A stretch of DNA of 64,000 bases, taken from contig NZ_JBMGPW010000006.1 in NCBI RefSeq assembly GCF_049060325.1, forward strand, positions 62,001-126,000, in the 5' to 3' direction. The notes beneath the pieces were generated by a model. That model did not search any database. It worked only from the letters and a program-made list of their open reading frames with translations, and was not told where the DNA came from. How positions within the stretch are numbered: position 1 is the stretch's first letter; each line of letters starts with the position of its first letter. The DNA comes from Vescimonas sanitatis (GTDB lineage Bacteria > Bacillota > Clostridia > Oscillospirales > Oscillospiraceae). Of the stretch, positions 8,379 through 17,580 are shown in pieces. The translations under genes and the position numbers were made by a program.

Positions 8379-8972
8379 TTGTTTTTTAATCGGAACGGCA
8401 GCGGAGGCGTGGAGTGGCTGCTGGTGGGCCTGGGTAATCCCGGCAGCAAGTACGAGTCCACCCGCCACAATATGGGCTGGCTGGCCCTGGACAGCCTGAT
8501 GGAAAAGGAGAAATTTGCCCTGAATAAGCTCCGCTTCAAGGCATGGACCGGTATGCTGGACTACAAGGGGCATAAAATACTGGTGATGAAGCCCCAGACC
8601 TACATGAACCTCTCCGGCGAGTCCGTGGGCGAGGCCGCGCGGTTTTACAAGGTACCCGCCGACCATGTGCTGGTCATCTCCGACGACGTGTCCCTGCCGG
8701 TGGGCAAGCTGCGTATCCGCAAAAGCGGCTCCGCCGGCGGTCACAACGGGCTGAAGAACATCATTCAGCACCTGGGCACCGATGCGTTTCCACGTATCAA
8801 GGTGGGTGTGGGGATGCCCGATCACCCGGATCACGAGATGATCGACTGGGTCATCGGCAAGCCCCAGGGCGAGGAGGCCAAGACCCTCCGCGCTGCCCTG
8901 GACCGTGCAGCCGATGCCGCCCTGTCCGTCATTGATGAAGGCCCGGACCGGGCTATGAACAGATTTAACTGA
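8379..8972 (+). CDS. pth: Peptidyl-tRNA hydrolase
   Basis: A 197-residue hydrolase that releases tRNA from stalled peptidyl-tRNAs. Motifs are VGLGNPGSKYESTRHNMG with the catalytic histidine, KPQTYMNLSGES, and the HNGLKNIIQHLGT segment. The start is a TTG at 8379 with AAGGAGG nine bases upstream; no ATG fits as well. It is followed by mfd after about 40 bp, the classic Firmicutes pth-mfd order. Confidence 0.94.
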   Translation: MFFNRNGSGGVEWLLVGLGNPGSKYESTRHNMGWLALDSLMEKEKFALNKLRFKAWTGMLDYKGHKILVMKPQTYMNLSGESVGEAARFYKVPADHVLVISDDVSLPVGKLRIRKSGSAGGHNGLKNIIQHLGTDAFPRIKVGVGMPDHPDHEMIDWVIGKPQGEEAKTLRAALDRAADAALSVIDEGPDRAMNRFN

Positions 8973-9013
8973 CCGGCACGAAGTGCCGCCGGAGGGGAAA
9001 GGAGGGATGCCCC

Positions 9014-12000
9014 GTGACCGGATTGTTAGACAAGTTATCTGCTCTGCCGCAGCTTCAGGAGCTGCTGGCGGCGCTGCACAGCAGCGCCGTTACCTGCTGC
9101 GCTGCCGTGACGGGGCTTGCCCCCGTCCACCGGGCCATGTTCTCCGCCGCGCTGGCGGCAGAGACGAAGCGTCCGCTGCTGCTCCTGTGTGCCGATGAGA
9201 AGGACGTTCAGCGTCAGGCGGCGGATATCCGCGTTCTGCTGGGCGTGGAGCCGGTGTGCTTGCCGGAGCGCGAATTGCAGCTGCGCCCCGCCGCTTACAG
9301 CCGCCAGTGGGAGAATGCCCGGCTGTCCGCCTTGTACCGTATGGCCCGGGGCGACGCCCCCGTTGTGGTGACCACCGCCGCCGCCCTGGTGCAGCGCTGT
9401 CTGTCCCGGGAGGTGCTGCTCGCCGCCGCCTTTTCTCTGGAGGTGGGCGCGCGGTACGACGTGCAGGACCTCTGCCGCCGTCTGACCGCCGCCGGCTACA
9501 CCCGCACCGATCAGGTGGAGGGGCCCGGTCAGTTTGCCCTGCGGGGCGGTATTCTGGACGTGTTCTCCCCCGGGGAGGAGCGCCCGCTGCGTTGTGAGTT
9601 TTTCGACGACGAGCTGGATAGCCTGGGCGAATTCGAGACAGCCACACAGCGCCGCGTGCTGAACCGCCGCCAGGTGTGTATTCTGCCGGCGTCCGAGCTG
9701 CTGCCCTTTGCCGAAGAGACCACCGCCGCCGACGCCGCCGGGCGCATGGAGGATGCCGCCCGCCGCCTGAAGAAGGAGCACGCCGCCATTCGTCAGCGTC
9801 TGCTGGACGATGCCGAACTGCTGCGCCAGGGGATCGCGCCACCCGGCGCGGACCGCTATATGGCCGCCGTCTGCCCGGACAAGACCACCGCGTTTGACTA
9901 TCTAGCCCAGGACACCATCCTCTGTGCCGGCGAGGCCGGCCGGGTGCAGGAGACGCTTCGGGCCTTTCTGTTTCAGACCCGCCAGGATGTTACCGCCGCC
10001 GTGGAGGCCGGCCTCATGGCCGGCGCCTTCGGCGACCTGACCCTTACGGAGCCGGAGCTGGAGACGGTGCTCTCCCGCTTTGCCCTCTGCCAGCTGGAGA
10101 GCCTGCCCACCAGCCGCTATCTGCTGCCGCCCCGCCTGCTGCTGGACGTCAGCGCCAAGCAGCTCTCCGGCTACGGCGGCAGCCTGGATGCCGCCGCCAC
10201 CGACATCACCCACTATCTGACCGCCGGCTTCGGCGTGCTGGTGCTCTGCGGCGGCGCGGTCCGCTGCCGTAATATGCAGGAGTTTCTCCAGCGGCGCCAT
10301 ATCCCCGCCGCCCTGGCGCTGGAGGGCGATGCCGTCCCCGCCCCGGGCCAGACGCTCGTCTCCGTGGGGGCACTGTCCGCCGGCAGCGAGTGGCCTGCCC
10401 TGAAGCTGGCTGTCCTGACGGAGGGGCAGCTGACCCGTGCCCTGTCCGGCAAGGCCAAAAGGCCCCGCCCACCCAAACCCGACAGCCGCCAGCGGCTGCT
10501 GAGCTACGCCGACCTGGAGGTGGGCGACCTGGTGGTCCACATCCACCACGGCATCGGCCGCTTTGCCGGGATGATCCGCCTGCCGGTGGACGGCGTGGAG
10601 AAGGACTACATCAAGATACAGTACGCCGGCAGCGACTGCCTGTACGTCCCCGCCACCTCACTGGACCTGGTCAGCAAGTATATCGGCGGCGGGGATGACA
10701 CCGAAAAGGTGAAGCTCAACAAGCTCTCCGGCGACCAGTGGACCAAGACCACCCGCCGTGCCAAGGCCGCGGCCAAGGACCTGGCCGACGGGCTCATCAA
10801 GCTGTACGCCCAGCGCCAACGCTTGGGCGGCCACGCCTTTTCACCGGATACCCCCTGGCAGCAGGAGTTTGAGGAGGCCTTCGACTATACGGAGACCGAC
10901 GATCAACTGACCGCCATCCGGGAGATCAAGGCCGATATGGAGAAACCCGTGCCCATGGACCGGCTGCTCTGCGGCGACGTGGGCTACGGCAAGACGGAGG
11001 TGGCCCTCCGCGCCGCCATGAAGTGCATCCTGGACGGCAAGCAGGTGGCGCTGCTGGTGCCCACCACCGTGCTGGCGCAGCAGCACTATGCCACCGCCGC
11101 CGCCCGGTTTCGGGCCTTCCCGGTCACGGTGGAGGTCCTGTCCCGCTTCCGCACCCCCAAGCAGGTCAAGGATGTGCTGGAACGGGTGAAGGATGGTCGT
11201 GTGGACCTGCTCATCGGCACCCATAAGCTGCTGGGCAAGGGTGTGCAGTTCAAGGACCTGGGGCTGCTCATCATCGATGAGGAGCAGCGCTTCGGCGTCA
11301 CGCACAAGGAGCGTCTGCGTCAGGTGGCCCGGCAGGTGGACACCCTGACCCTCTCTGCTACGCCGATTCCCCGGACGCTGAACATGGCCATGTCCGGCAT
11401 CCGCGACATGAGCACCATCGAGCAGCCGCCCCAGGACCGCCAGAGCGTCCAGACCTATGTGCTGGAGCATGACTGGGGCCTTCTGGCGGATGCCATCCGC
11501 CGGGAGCTGGGCCGGGGCGGACAGGTGTATTACCTGCATAACCGGGTAGACAGCATCGATGCCACCGCCGCCCGTCTCCGTGACCTGCTGGGCGAGGACG
11601 TTGCCATCGAGACAGCCCACGGCAAGATGGCCGAGGGTCAGCTCAGCGACGTGATGGCCCGCATGGCCGAGGGTGAGATCGACGTGCTGGTCTGCACCAC
11701 CATTATCGAGACCGGCATCGATATCCCCAATGTAAACACGCTGATCATCGAGGACGCGGACAACATGGGGTTGAGCCAGCTGCACCAGCTGAGGGGCCGC
11801 ATCGGCCGCAGTCCCCGCCGGGCCTACGCCTATCTGACCTACCGGGCCGGCAAGGTGCTCACCGAGGTGGCCGCCAAGCGTCTGACCGCCATCCGCGAGT
11901 ATGTAGAGTTTGGCTCCGGCTTCAAGATCGCCATGCGCGACCTGGAGATCCGCGGCGCGGGCAATCTGCTGGGCCCGGAGCAGTCCGGTTACATGATGTC

Positions 12001-12577
12001 CGTGGGCTATGATATGTACCTGAAGCTGCTGAACGACGCGGTGCTGGAGCAGCAGGGCAAGACCGCCCCCGCCCGGGTGGAGTGCTCCGCTGACATCACC
12101 GTGGCGGCCTATATCCCGGAGTCTTACGTTCCCGCCGCCCGGCAGCGCATGGACCTCTACCGCCGCATCGCGGCCCTCCGCACGCCGGAGGACGAGTCCG
12201 AGCTCACCGACGAGCTGCTGGACCGCTACGGCGACGTGCCGCCGCCGGTGACGGCGCTGCTGCAGGTGGCGCTGCTCCGCGCCGCCGCTATGGACTGCGG
12301 CGTCACCGATATCACCCAGAAGGGCCGCCAGCTGGTGTTCAGCTTTGACGATCGGGTGGATGCCGCCGCGCTGCTGGCGGTGTGCACCATGGCGGCCTAC
12401 CGCAGCCGCGCGCAGCTGTCCGCCGGGGCAGCGCCCCGCCTGACACTGTATATGCAGCCCGGGGAGGAACCGCTGGCCGCCGCGGGCGCGCTGGTGGAGG
12501 CCCTGCGGCTCCATCAGACAGATACACAACAAATGAACGGGGCGCAGTCCCCTGAGGAGGCAAAACATGAAGAATAA
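9014..12577 (+). CDS. mfd: Transcription-repair coupling factor
   Basis: A 1187-residue ATP-dependent translocase that removes RNA polymerase stalled at DNA lesions and recruits UvrA. It carries the UvrB-like N-terminal region, the CarD-like RNA polymerase interaction domain from about residue 490 (ADLEVGDLVVHIHHGIG), and a RecG-like helicase with GDVGYGKTEVALRAAMK and the DEEQ box. The HQLRGRIGRS motif and the C-terminal TRCF domain follow. The GTG at 9014 is preceded by AAAGGAGGG. Its end overlaps the next gene by 11 bp. Confidence 0.96.
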   Translation: MTGLLDKLSALPQLQELLAALHSSAVTCCAAVTGLAPVHRAMFSAALAAETKRPLLLLCADEKDVQRQAADIRVLLGVEPVCLPERELQLRPAAYSRQWENARLSALYRMARGDAPVVVTTAAALVQRCLSREVLLAAAFSLEVGARYDVQDLCRRLTAAGYTRTDQVEGPGQFALRGGILDVFSPGEERPLRCEFFDDELDSLGEFETATQRRVLNRRQVCILPASELLPFAEETTAADAAGRMEDAARRLKKEHAAIRQRLLDDAELLRQGIAPPGADRYMAAVCPDKTTAFDYLAQDTILCAGEAGRVQETLRAFLFQTRQDVTAAVEAGLMAGAFGDLTLTEPELETVLSRFALCQLESLPTSRYLLPPRLLLDVSAKQLSGYGGSLDAAATDITHYLTAGFGVLVLCGGAVRCRNMQEFLQRRHIPAALALEGDAVPAPGQTLVSVGALSAGSEWPALKLAVLTEGQLTRALSGKAKRPRPPKPDSRQRLLSYADLEVGDLVVHIHHGIGRFAGMIRLPVDGVEKDYIKIQYAGSDCLYVPATSLDLVSKYIGGGDDTEKVKLNKLSGDQWTKTTRRAKAAAKDLADGLIKLYAQRQRLGGHAFSPDTPWQQEFEEAFDYTETDDQLTAIREIKADMEKPVPMDRLLCGDVGYGKTEVALRAAMKCILDGKQVALLVPTTVLAQQHYATAAARFRAFPVTVEVLSRFRTPKQVKDVLERVKDGRVDLLIGTHKLLGKGVQFKDLGLLIIDEEQRFGVTHKERLRQVARQVDTLTLSATPIPRTLNMAMSGIRDMSTIEQPPQDRQSVQTYVLEHDWGLLADAIRRELGRGGQVYYLHNRVDSIDATAARLRDLLGEDVAIETAHGKMAEGQLSDVMARMAEGEIDVLVCTTIIETGIDIPNVNTLIIEDADNMGLSQLHQLRGRIGRSPRRAYAYLTYRAGKVLTEVAAKRLTAIREYVEFGSGFKIAMRDLEIRGAGNLLGPEQSGYMMSVGYDMYLKLLNDAVLEQQGKTAPARVECSADITVAAYIPESYVPAARQRMDLYRRIAALRTPEDESELTDELLDRYGDVPPPVTALLQVALLRAAAMDCGVTDITQKGRQLVFSFDDRVDAAALLAVCTMAAYRSRAQLSAGAAPRLTLYMQPGEEPLAAAGALVEALRLHQTDTQQMNGAQSPEEAKHEE

Positions 12578-13712
12578 CTGGATCCGTTTTCTGGCGGGCG
12601 CGCTGGTGTCCGTCATGCTGGTGGGCGCGTTTGCCCTCACCGGCGGCATGAAGGGCGGTAAGAGCACCGAGGGCCTGCTGTATCAGGCCAGCGGCCTTCA
12701 CCCGGACGGCGAGATGCTGGTCGTCGACGGTCAGATCGTCACCTGTGAGGAGTACCTCTATTGGGTGGACTACGTCTGTACCTATCTGGCGAGCCAGCTG
12801 CCGGACGTGGACTGGAACGCCGCCGTGTCCGAGGGCGGCATTACCTACGGCGACTATGTAAAGCTGGAGGCGGTGAACGCCGCCAAGCGCTTTGCCGTCA
12901 CCCGCGCCTGGGCAGAGCAGGAGGGCATCGCCCTCACCGACGGAGACATGGCCGCCCTGGCTCTCCAGCGGCAGAAGCTGGTGTCCCTTTACGGCGAGGA
13001 GGGCTATCAGCAGCAGCTGGCCCTGATGGGCATCAGCGAGGAGACCTTCGACGGTATGCTGGCCGCCCAATACCTGAACAGCAGCCTGCAAACGGCCTAT
13101 GGCCCCGGCGGCAGCCTGTATGACGAGGATGCCGTCCGCGCCTACGCCCAGGAGCAGGGCTATGCCAGCGTCTATGTGCTGACCCTCACCGGCGAAAATG
13201 CCGAGACCATGGCCGCCGATCTGCTGGAGCGCTGGCAGAAGGCGGAGGACAAGGCGGCGGAGTACGCCGCCATGTGCGAGGAGCTGCAGCAGGAGGCTGT
13301 GGGCGCCGTTACCCTGACCGCCGCTGAGGGCGATCCCCTCAGCGACGCCATCATGGCGCTGGAGCTGGAGGAGCTGACCGCCGTCATTGATCCCTACGGC
13401 GATGGCTCCTGCTATGTGATCCTGCGTACCGATCTGGACCTGTCCGTGGCTGCGGACGCCTATTTCCAGCAGGTCCAGAGCGACCGGCTGGCCAACGCCT
13501 CCGTGGTGTCCAACGCCAAGCTGTATAGCAGCCTGGACGTGGGAGCCTTCTATGACCGGATGACGGAGCTCCGCGCGGAGATGCAGGCCGCCATGGCGGA
13601 GGCTGGTGGTCATACCGCCGATGATGGCCATGACCACAGCGCCGACGCCGGTACCGACACGGCGGGGGAGGACACTGCCGATACCGGAGCTGACGCCGAA
13701 CCGGCGGCATGA
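12567..13712 (+). CDS. SurA/PrsA-like membrane-anchored foldase
   Basis: A 381-residue protein with an uncleaved or Sec-type hydrophobic N-terminus at about residues 8-27 and no lipobox cysteine. A SurA-N-like region follows, with the pattern VDGQIVTCEEYLYWVDY and several helices. It appears to be a chaperone or peptidyl-prolyl isomerase for proteins leaving the membrane, but no complete rotamase domain is recognisable. The last 40 residues are Asp/Ala/His-rich (GGHTADDGHDHSADAG), a possible metal-binding tail. It overlaps the mfd end by 11 bp and starts with AGGAGG, so it is translationally coupled. A prsA-like gene after mfd is common in clostridia. Confidence 0.75.
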   Translation: MKNNWIRFLAGALVSVMLVGAFALTGGMKGGKSTEGLLYQASGLHPDGEMLVVDGQIVTCEEYLYWVDYVCTYLASQLPDVDWNAAVSEGGITYGDYVKLEAVNAAKRFAVTRAWAEQEGIALTDGDMAALALQRQKLVSLYGEEGYQQQLALMGISEETFDGMLAAQYLNSSLQTAYGPGGSLYDEDAVRAYAQEQGYASVYVLTLTGENAETMAADLLERWQKAEDKAAEYAAMCEELQQEAVGAVTLTAAEGDPLSDAIMALELEELTAVIDPYGDGSCYVILRTDLDLSVAADAYFQQVQSDRLANASVVSNAKLYSSLDVGAFYDRMTELRAEMQAAMAEAGGHTADDGHDHSADAGTDTAGEDTADTGADAEPAA

Positions 13713-13797
13713 GGATGCGTCATTTCGTCAAAATGACGGGAAACCGCCATTTGATATGCTCGATTTGACGATTTTTTAACGAAGTTGCAATTTGGGA

Positions 13798-13861
13798 TTG
13801 ACTATTGTTAAATTTGTGACTATCATTAGGGATAGACAGGCGCGAGCCTTTGTTGTATACT
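13798..13861 (+). promoter_or_regulatory. Tandem promoters for the thiolase gene
   Basis: Two sigma-A-type promoters are visible: TTGACT (13798) with TATCAT (13821), and TAGACA (13833) with TATACT (13856), both spaced by 17 bp. TAGGAGG follows at 13879, eight bases before the ATG. This suggests strong, independent expression of the thiolase. Confidence 0.75.
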
Positions 13862-13893
13862 ATCTTCAACATATTTTATAGGAGGTAACTTTC

Positions 13894-15150
13894 ATGAAAG
13901 ACCTGTATGTTGTTAACTGCTGCCGTACCGCCATCGGTTCCTTTGGCGGCTCCCTGAAGAACACCCCTGCCGCCGAAATGGGCGCCGTGGTGGTCAAGGA
14001 GGCTCTGAAGCGCGCAAACGTGGCTCCCGAGAATGTGGATGAGCTGATGTTCGGCTGCATCCTGACCTCTGCCCAGGGCCAGAATGTGGCCCGTCAGGTC
14101 TCCATCAAGGCTGGTATCCCCTATTCCGTCCCCGCCTATACCGTGGGCATGGTCTGCGGCTCCGGCATGAAGTCCGTCATCGAGGGCGCCCGTTCCATCC
14201 TGGCCGGCGACAGCGACATCGTGGTTTGCGGCGGTACCGAGAACATGAGCGCCGCTCCCTTTGCCTCCATGGACGCCCGCTGGGGCGCTCGTATGGGCGA
14301 CAAGAAGCTGGTGGACACCATGATCAAGGACGGCCTGTGGGACGCCTATAACAACTATCACATGGGCACCACTGCCGAGAATATCAACGACATCTGGGGT
14401 ATCACCCGCCGCGAGCAGGACGAGTTCGCCGCCGCCTCCCAGCAGAAGACTGAGGCCGCCCAGGCCGCCGGCAGGTTCGATGACGAGATCGTCCCCGTGA
14501 TGATCAAGGTCAAGAAGGAAATGGTTCCCTTCGCCAAGGATGAGTATCCCAAGGCCGGTGTCACCGCGGACAGCATCGCCAAGCTGAAGGGCGCGTTCCC
14601 CGTGGGCCCCGAGTCCCCCAACCCCGTGGTGGTCAACACCTTCGAGCCCACCGGCTGCCAGGATGCTCCCGATAAGGGCACCCAGCGCGTTACCGCCGCC
14701 AACGCCTCCGGCATCAACGACGGCGCTGCCGCCATCGTGCTGGCCTCCGGCGAGGCTGTGGCCAAGTACGGTTTGAAGCCCATGGCCAAGCTGATCGGCT
14801 GGGGCCAGGGCGGCGTGGATCCCAAGATCATGGGCGTCGGCCCCGTGGTCGCTTCCCGCAACGCCATGAAGAAGGCCGGCGTCACCATCGACGACATCGA
14901 CCTGATCGAGGCCAACGAGGCCTTTGCCGCCCAGTCCATCGCCGTGGCCCGCGAGCTGCACTTTGACATGAGCAAGGTCAACGTCAACGGCGGCGCCATC
15001 GCTCTGGGCCATCCCGTAGGCGCCTCCGGCGCGCGTATCATCGTCACCCTGCTGCACGAGATGCAGAAGCGTCCCGAGGCCAAGAAGGGCCTGGCGACCC
15101 TGTGCATCGGCGGCGGCATGGGCACCGCGGTGGTCTTCGAGAAGTGCTGA
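13894..15150 (+). CDS. Acetyl-CoA C-acetyltransferase (thiolase)
   Basis: A 418-residue biosynthetic-type thiolase that condenses two acetyl-CoA into acetoacetyl-CoA, the entry step to butyrate in gut clostridia. Catalytic residues are visible: Cys88 in GMVCGSGMKS, His373 in ALGHPVGASG and Cys404 in LCIGGGMG. The protein is about 25 residues longer than the usual 392-395 because of an extra segment at about 237-261, just before the conserved NASGIND. Other butyrate genes are not in the window. Its own promoters and terminator make it a single-gene unit, with codon use typical of a highly expressed gene. Confidence 0.93.
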   Translation: MKDLYVVNCCRTAIGSFGGSLKNTPAAEMGAVVVKEALKRANVAPENVDELMFGCILTSAQGQNVARQVSIKAGIPYSVPAYTVGMVCGSGMKSVIEGARSILAGDSDIVVCGGTENMSAAPFASMDARWGARMGDKKLVDTMIKDGLWDAYNNYHMGTTAENINDIWGITRREQDEFAAASQQKTEAAQAAGRFDDEIVPVMIKVKKEMVPFAKDEYPKAGVTADSIAKLKGAFPVGPESPNPVVVNTFEPTGCQDAPDKGTQRVTAANASGINDGAAAIVLASGEAVAKYGLKPMAKLIGWGQGGVDPKIMGVGPVVASRNAMKKAGVTIDDIDLIEANEAFAAQSIAVARELHFDMSKVNVNGGAIALGHPVGASGARIIVTLLHEMQKRPEAKKGLATLCIGGGMGTAVVFEKC

Positions 15151-15158
15151 ACTGAATG

Positions 15159-15192
15159 AAAAAGAAGCGGCTCTTAAGAGCCGCTTCTTTTT
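15159..15192 (+). terminator. Thiolase terminator
   Basis: A 34-base perfect palindrome (AAAAAGAAGCGGCTCTT and its complement) nine bases after the thiolase stop, ending in five T. Confidence 0.9.
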
Positions 15193-15210
15193 GTACACCG
15201 GGGAAAAACA

Positions 15211-15233
15211 GGGAGGCCGCGCAGCGGCCTCCC
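15211..15233 (-). terminator. prfB terminator
   Basis: GGGAGGCCGC pairs with GCGGCCTCCC around GCA. On the minus strand the stem is followed by TGTTTTT, just after the prfB stop. Confidence 0.85.
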
Positions 15234-15240
15234 AAAATCT

Positions 15241-16365
15241 TTATTTCTTGATCTCACCGTTAGCGGCGGCGGTCAGGTACGCGTTGATGAACCCATCGAT
15301 ATCGCCGTCCATCACCGCCTGGATGTTGCCCATCTCATAGCCGGTGCGGGTATCCTTGGCCAGAGTGTAGGGCATGAACACATAGGAACGGATCTGGCTG
15401 CCCCACTCGATCTTCATCTGCACGCCCTTTAGGTCGCTGATCTTCTCCGCGTGCTGCTGCAGCTTCAGCTCCGCCAACTTAGCCCGCAGCATCTTCATGG
15501 CATTGTCCCGGTTCTGGAACTGGCTGCGCTCCGTCTGGCAGAACACCACGATGCCCGTGGGCAGGTGGGTCAGACGCACGGCGGAGGACGTCTTGTTGAT
15601 ATGCTGGCCGCCTGCACCGCTGGAACGGCAGGCCTGCATTTCGATGTCCTCCGGACGGATCTCGATCTCGCTGTCGTCGTCCAGCTCCGGCATGACCTCC
15701 AGCGCGGCAAAGCTGGTCTGCCGCCGCGCGTTGGCGTCAAAGGGGCTCACGCGCACCAGCCGGTGCACGCCGTTCTCGCTCTTCAGATAGCCATAGGCGT
15801 TCTCGCCCTCGATGAGGATAGTGGCGGACTTGATGCCCGCCTCGTCGCCGGCCTCATAGTCCATCAGCTGGTAGGTGTACCCGTGGCGCTCGGCCCAGCG
15901 GGTGTACATCCGGTACAGCATCTCCGTCCAGTCCTGGGCCTCGGTGCCGCCGGCGCCGGCGTGGAAGGTCAGAATGGCGTTGTTGGCGTCGTATTCACCG
16001 CTGAGCAGCGCCGCCAGCCGGCGCTCGCTGATCTCCTTTTCCAGCGTCTCATATCCGCTGACGACCTCCTCCAGCTGGCTGGGGTCGTCCTCCTCCTGGG
16101 CCATCTCGCACAGGGTCAGGGTGTCCTCCCATTCACTGACCAGCTTGTCGTGCTTCTTGATCTTGTTCTCCAGGCGCTTCACCTGCCGGCTCACCTGCTG
16201 GCTGCGCTCCAGATCGTTCCAGAAGCCTTCCTGCTCCGTCTCCTTCTGCAGCTCGGCCAGCTCCTCACGGGCCTTGGGGATACCCAGCGCCTTCTCCAGC
16301 TCGCCCAGGGTGGGCTCCAGCGCCTGCAGTTTCTGTTTATACTCGTCGTACTCGATAACGGCCAT
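15241..16365 (-). CDS. prfB: Peptide chain release factor 2, no programmed frameshift
   Basis: A 374-residue class I release factor that reads UGA and UAA stop codons. The SPF anticodon-like tripeptide (VSPFDANARR) and the GGQ hydrolysis motif (SSGAGGQHINKTSSA) are both intact. Most bacterial prfB genes need a +1 frameshift near codon 25; here the frame is continuous through that region (ELEKALGIPKARE), with no in-frame UGA and no CUU-UGA slip site. The start was put at the ATG at 16365, which has AAGGAGAG upstream; an upstream ATG at 16443 would add 26 residues unlike the family. Confidence 0.95.
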   Translation of the reverse strand: MAVIEYDEYKQKLQALEPTLGELEKALGIPKAREELAELQKETEQEGFWNDLERSQQVSRQVKRLENKIKKHDKLVSEWEDTLTLCEMAQEEDDPSQLEEVVSGYETLEKEISERRLAALLSGEYDANNAILTFHAGAGGTEAQDWTEMLYRMYTRWAERHGYTYQLMDYEAGDEAGIKSATILIEGENAYGYLKSENGVHRLVRVSPFDANARRQTSFAALEVMPELDDDSEIEIRPEDIEMQACRSSGAGGQHINKTSSAVRLTHLPTGIVVFCQTERSQFQNRDNAMKMLRAKLAELKLQQHAEKISDLKGVQMKIEWGSQIRSYVFMPYTLAKDTRTGYEMGNIQAVMDGDIDGFINAYLTAAANGEIKK

Positions 16366-16441
16366 ATATCGTCTCTCCTTGTGCCTGTAAATTTCCTTAG
16401 CCTTACTATTATACCAAAAAACAGCCGTTTGTAAAGAGGAC

Positions 16442-16474
16442 AAAACAGGCGTGCGCGGAGCGCACGCCTGTTTT
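16442..16474 (-). terminator. Terminator after the O-acetylation gene cluster
   Basis: AAAACAGGCGTGCGC pairs with its complement around GGA, ending in TTTT on the minus strand and touching the stop codon of the last DHHW gene. Confidence 0.85.
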
Positions 16475-17568
16475 CACTTACTCAGCTTGAAATAGTCTCC
16501 CGAGCCCGCCAGGTTCGTGACCTCGGTCAACACCAGAATGTTGTCGGCCTCCGCCGCCAGCTCTGCCATGCTGCCCCGGTAGTACCGCAGGTCGATCATG
16601 GTGATGGTCTCATAGTCGCCGGTGAGGAACGGTACGAAGGAATTGGCGAAGGAGTCCTTCACCAGCAGCAAGTGCTTCCCGTTCTCAATGCCGGTGGTGA
16701 TGACGCACTGGCCGTAGTTGCCGCCCAGAAACAGCTCATACTTATCCTTCTGCTCCAGGGCGGACAGGTCGTACAGCGCGCCGTCTTTCCCGTCGCACAC
16801 CACGCTCTCCACCGTGATCTCCGGCGCGTAGTACACGCTGTCGTATACGCTGTCCGGCAGCAGCACCTTGGAGTACAGCGTGCCGCGGAAGCTGTCCGTG
16901 GCCAGCGTCAGGTCATAGCTGCGGGCGGTGTGCCCCGTGGCCTGTGCCCACAGTGTATAGGCCGCCTGCGCGCCCATGGTGGTCCAGTGGTGGTCCGTGT
17001 GGTAGTAGGGATCGTCCACCGCCGATAGCGTTTCCCGGCTGTCCAGCAGCGTACCGCCCAGAATATCACCCAGCCGGCCGAAGGCCTTGTCCTCGTTGAA
17101 ATACGGCGCGTTCTCCGGCAGCATATCCCTCAGAATTCCGGCCGGGCTGGGCACGATCAGCGCCGTGCAGGGCTTGCCGCTGGCGGCAAAGAAATCCCGG
17201 ATATACCCGGCGTTCTTCTCCAGCCTTACCCAGTCAAAGCTGTCATCGGTCACCTTGGCAAAGTACCTCCCGTCCGCGCCCAGATAGGTGCCGCTGATGT
17301 CCTCCTTGCCCTCGGCCCGCTGCAGCACCGACCGGGCGGCGGTCCAGAAGTCCCGGAAGACGATCTGGTCGCTGGTATAGTCCTCCACGTCCTCCATGAA
17401 GTCGCCGGACATGATGCGGTCCCAGGTGAGTCTGGGCGTCAGCTGCAAATAGCGGTTCTCGTTCTCCGAGAATGCCCGGTCCGGCGTCAGGAAAAAGCTG
17501 CCGACAGACAGCGCCAGCAGTATGCCGCCGATGGCGATCAGCGGCGCGATGCCGCTTCGTTTCTTCAT
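16474..17568 (-). CDS. DHHW/AlgJ-like extracytoplasmic O-acetylation protein
   Basis: A 364-residue protein with one N-terminal membrane segment at about residues 8-27 and an SGNH-hydrolase-like outer domain. The family motif appears as YYHTDHHWTTMGAQAAY, and the serine block as LLVKDSFANSFVPFL. Proteins of this kind work with a membrane O-acyltransferase to put acetyl groups on secreted or cell-wall polysaccharide. It is the last gene of a four-gene minus-strand cluster, 12 bp after the MBOAT gene. The polysaccharide target is not known. Confidence 0.85.
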   Translation of the reverse strand: MKKRSGIAPLIAIGGILLALSVGSFFLTPDRAFSENENRYLQLTPRLTWDRIMSGDFMEDVEDYTSDQIVFRDFWTAARSVLQRAEGKEDISGTYLGADGRYFAKVTDDSFDWVRLEKNAGYIRDFFAASGKPCTALIVPSPAGILRDMLPENAPYFNEDKAFGRLGDILGGTLLDSRETLSAVDDPYYHTDHHWTTMGAQAAYTLWAQATGHTARSYDLTLATDSFRGTLYSKVLLPDSVYDSVYYAPEITVESVVCDGKDGALYDLSALEQKDKYELFLGGNYGQCVITTGIENGKHLLLVKDSFANSFVPFLTGDYETITMIDLRYYRGSMAELAAEADNILVLTEVTNLAGSGDYFKLSK

Positions 17569-17580
17569 AGCGCCGCCTCC

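Noticed and set aside
10841..12667. A 608-codon antisense frame across mfd
   Set aside because: Low-complexity His/Gln/Gly-rich translation without motifs; the plus strand encodes an unmistakable Mfd.
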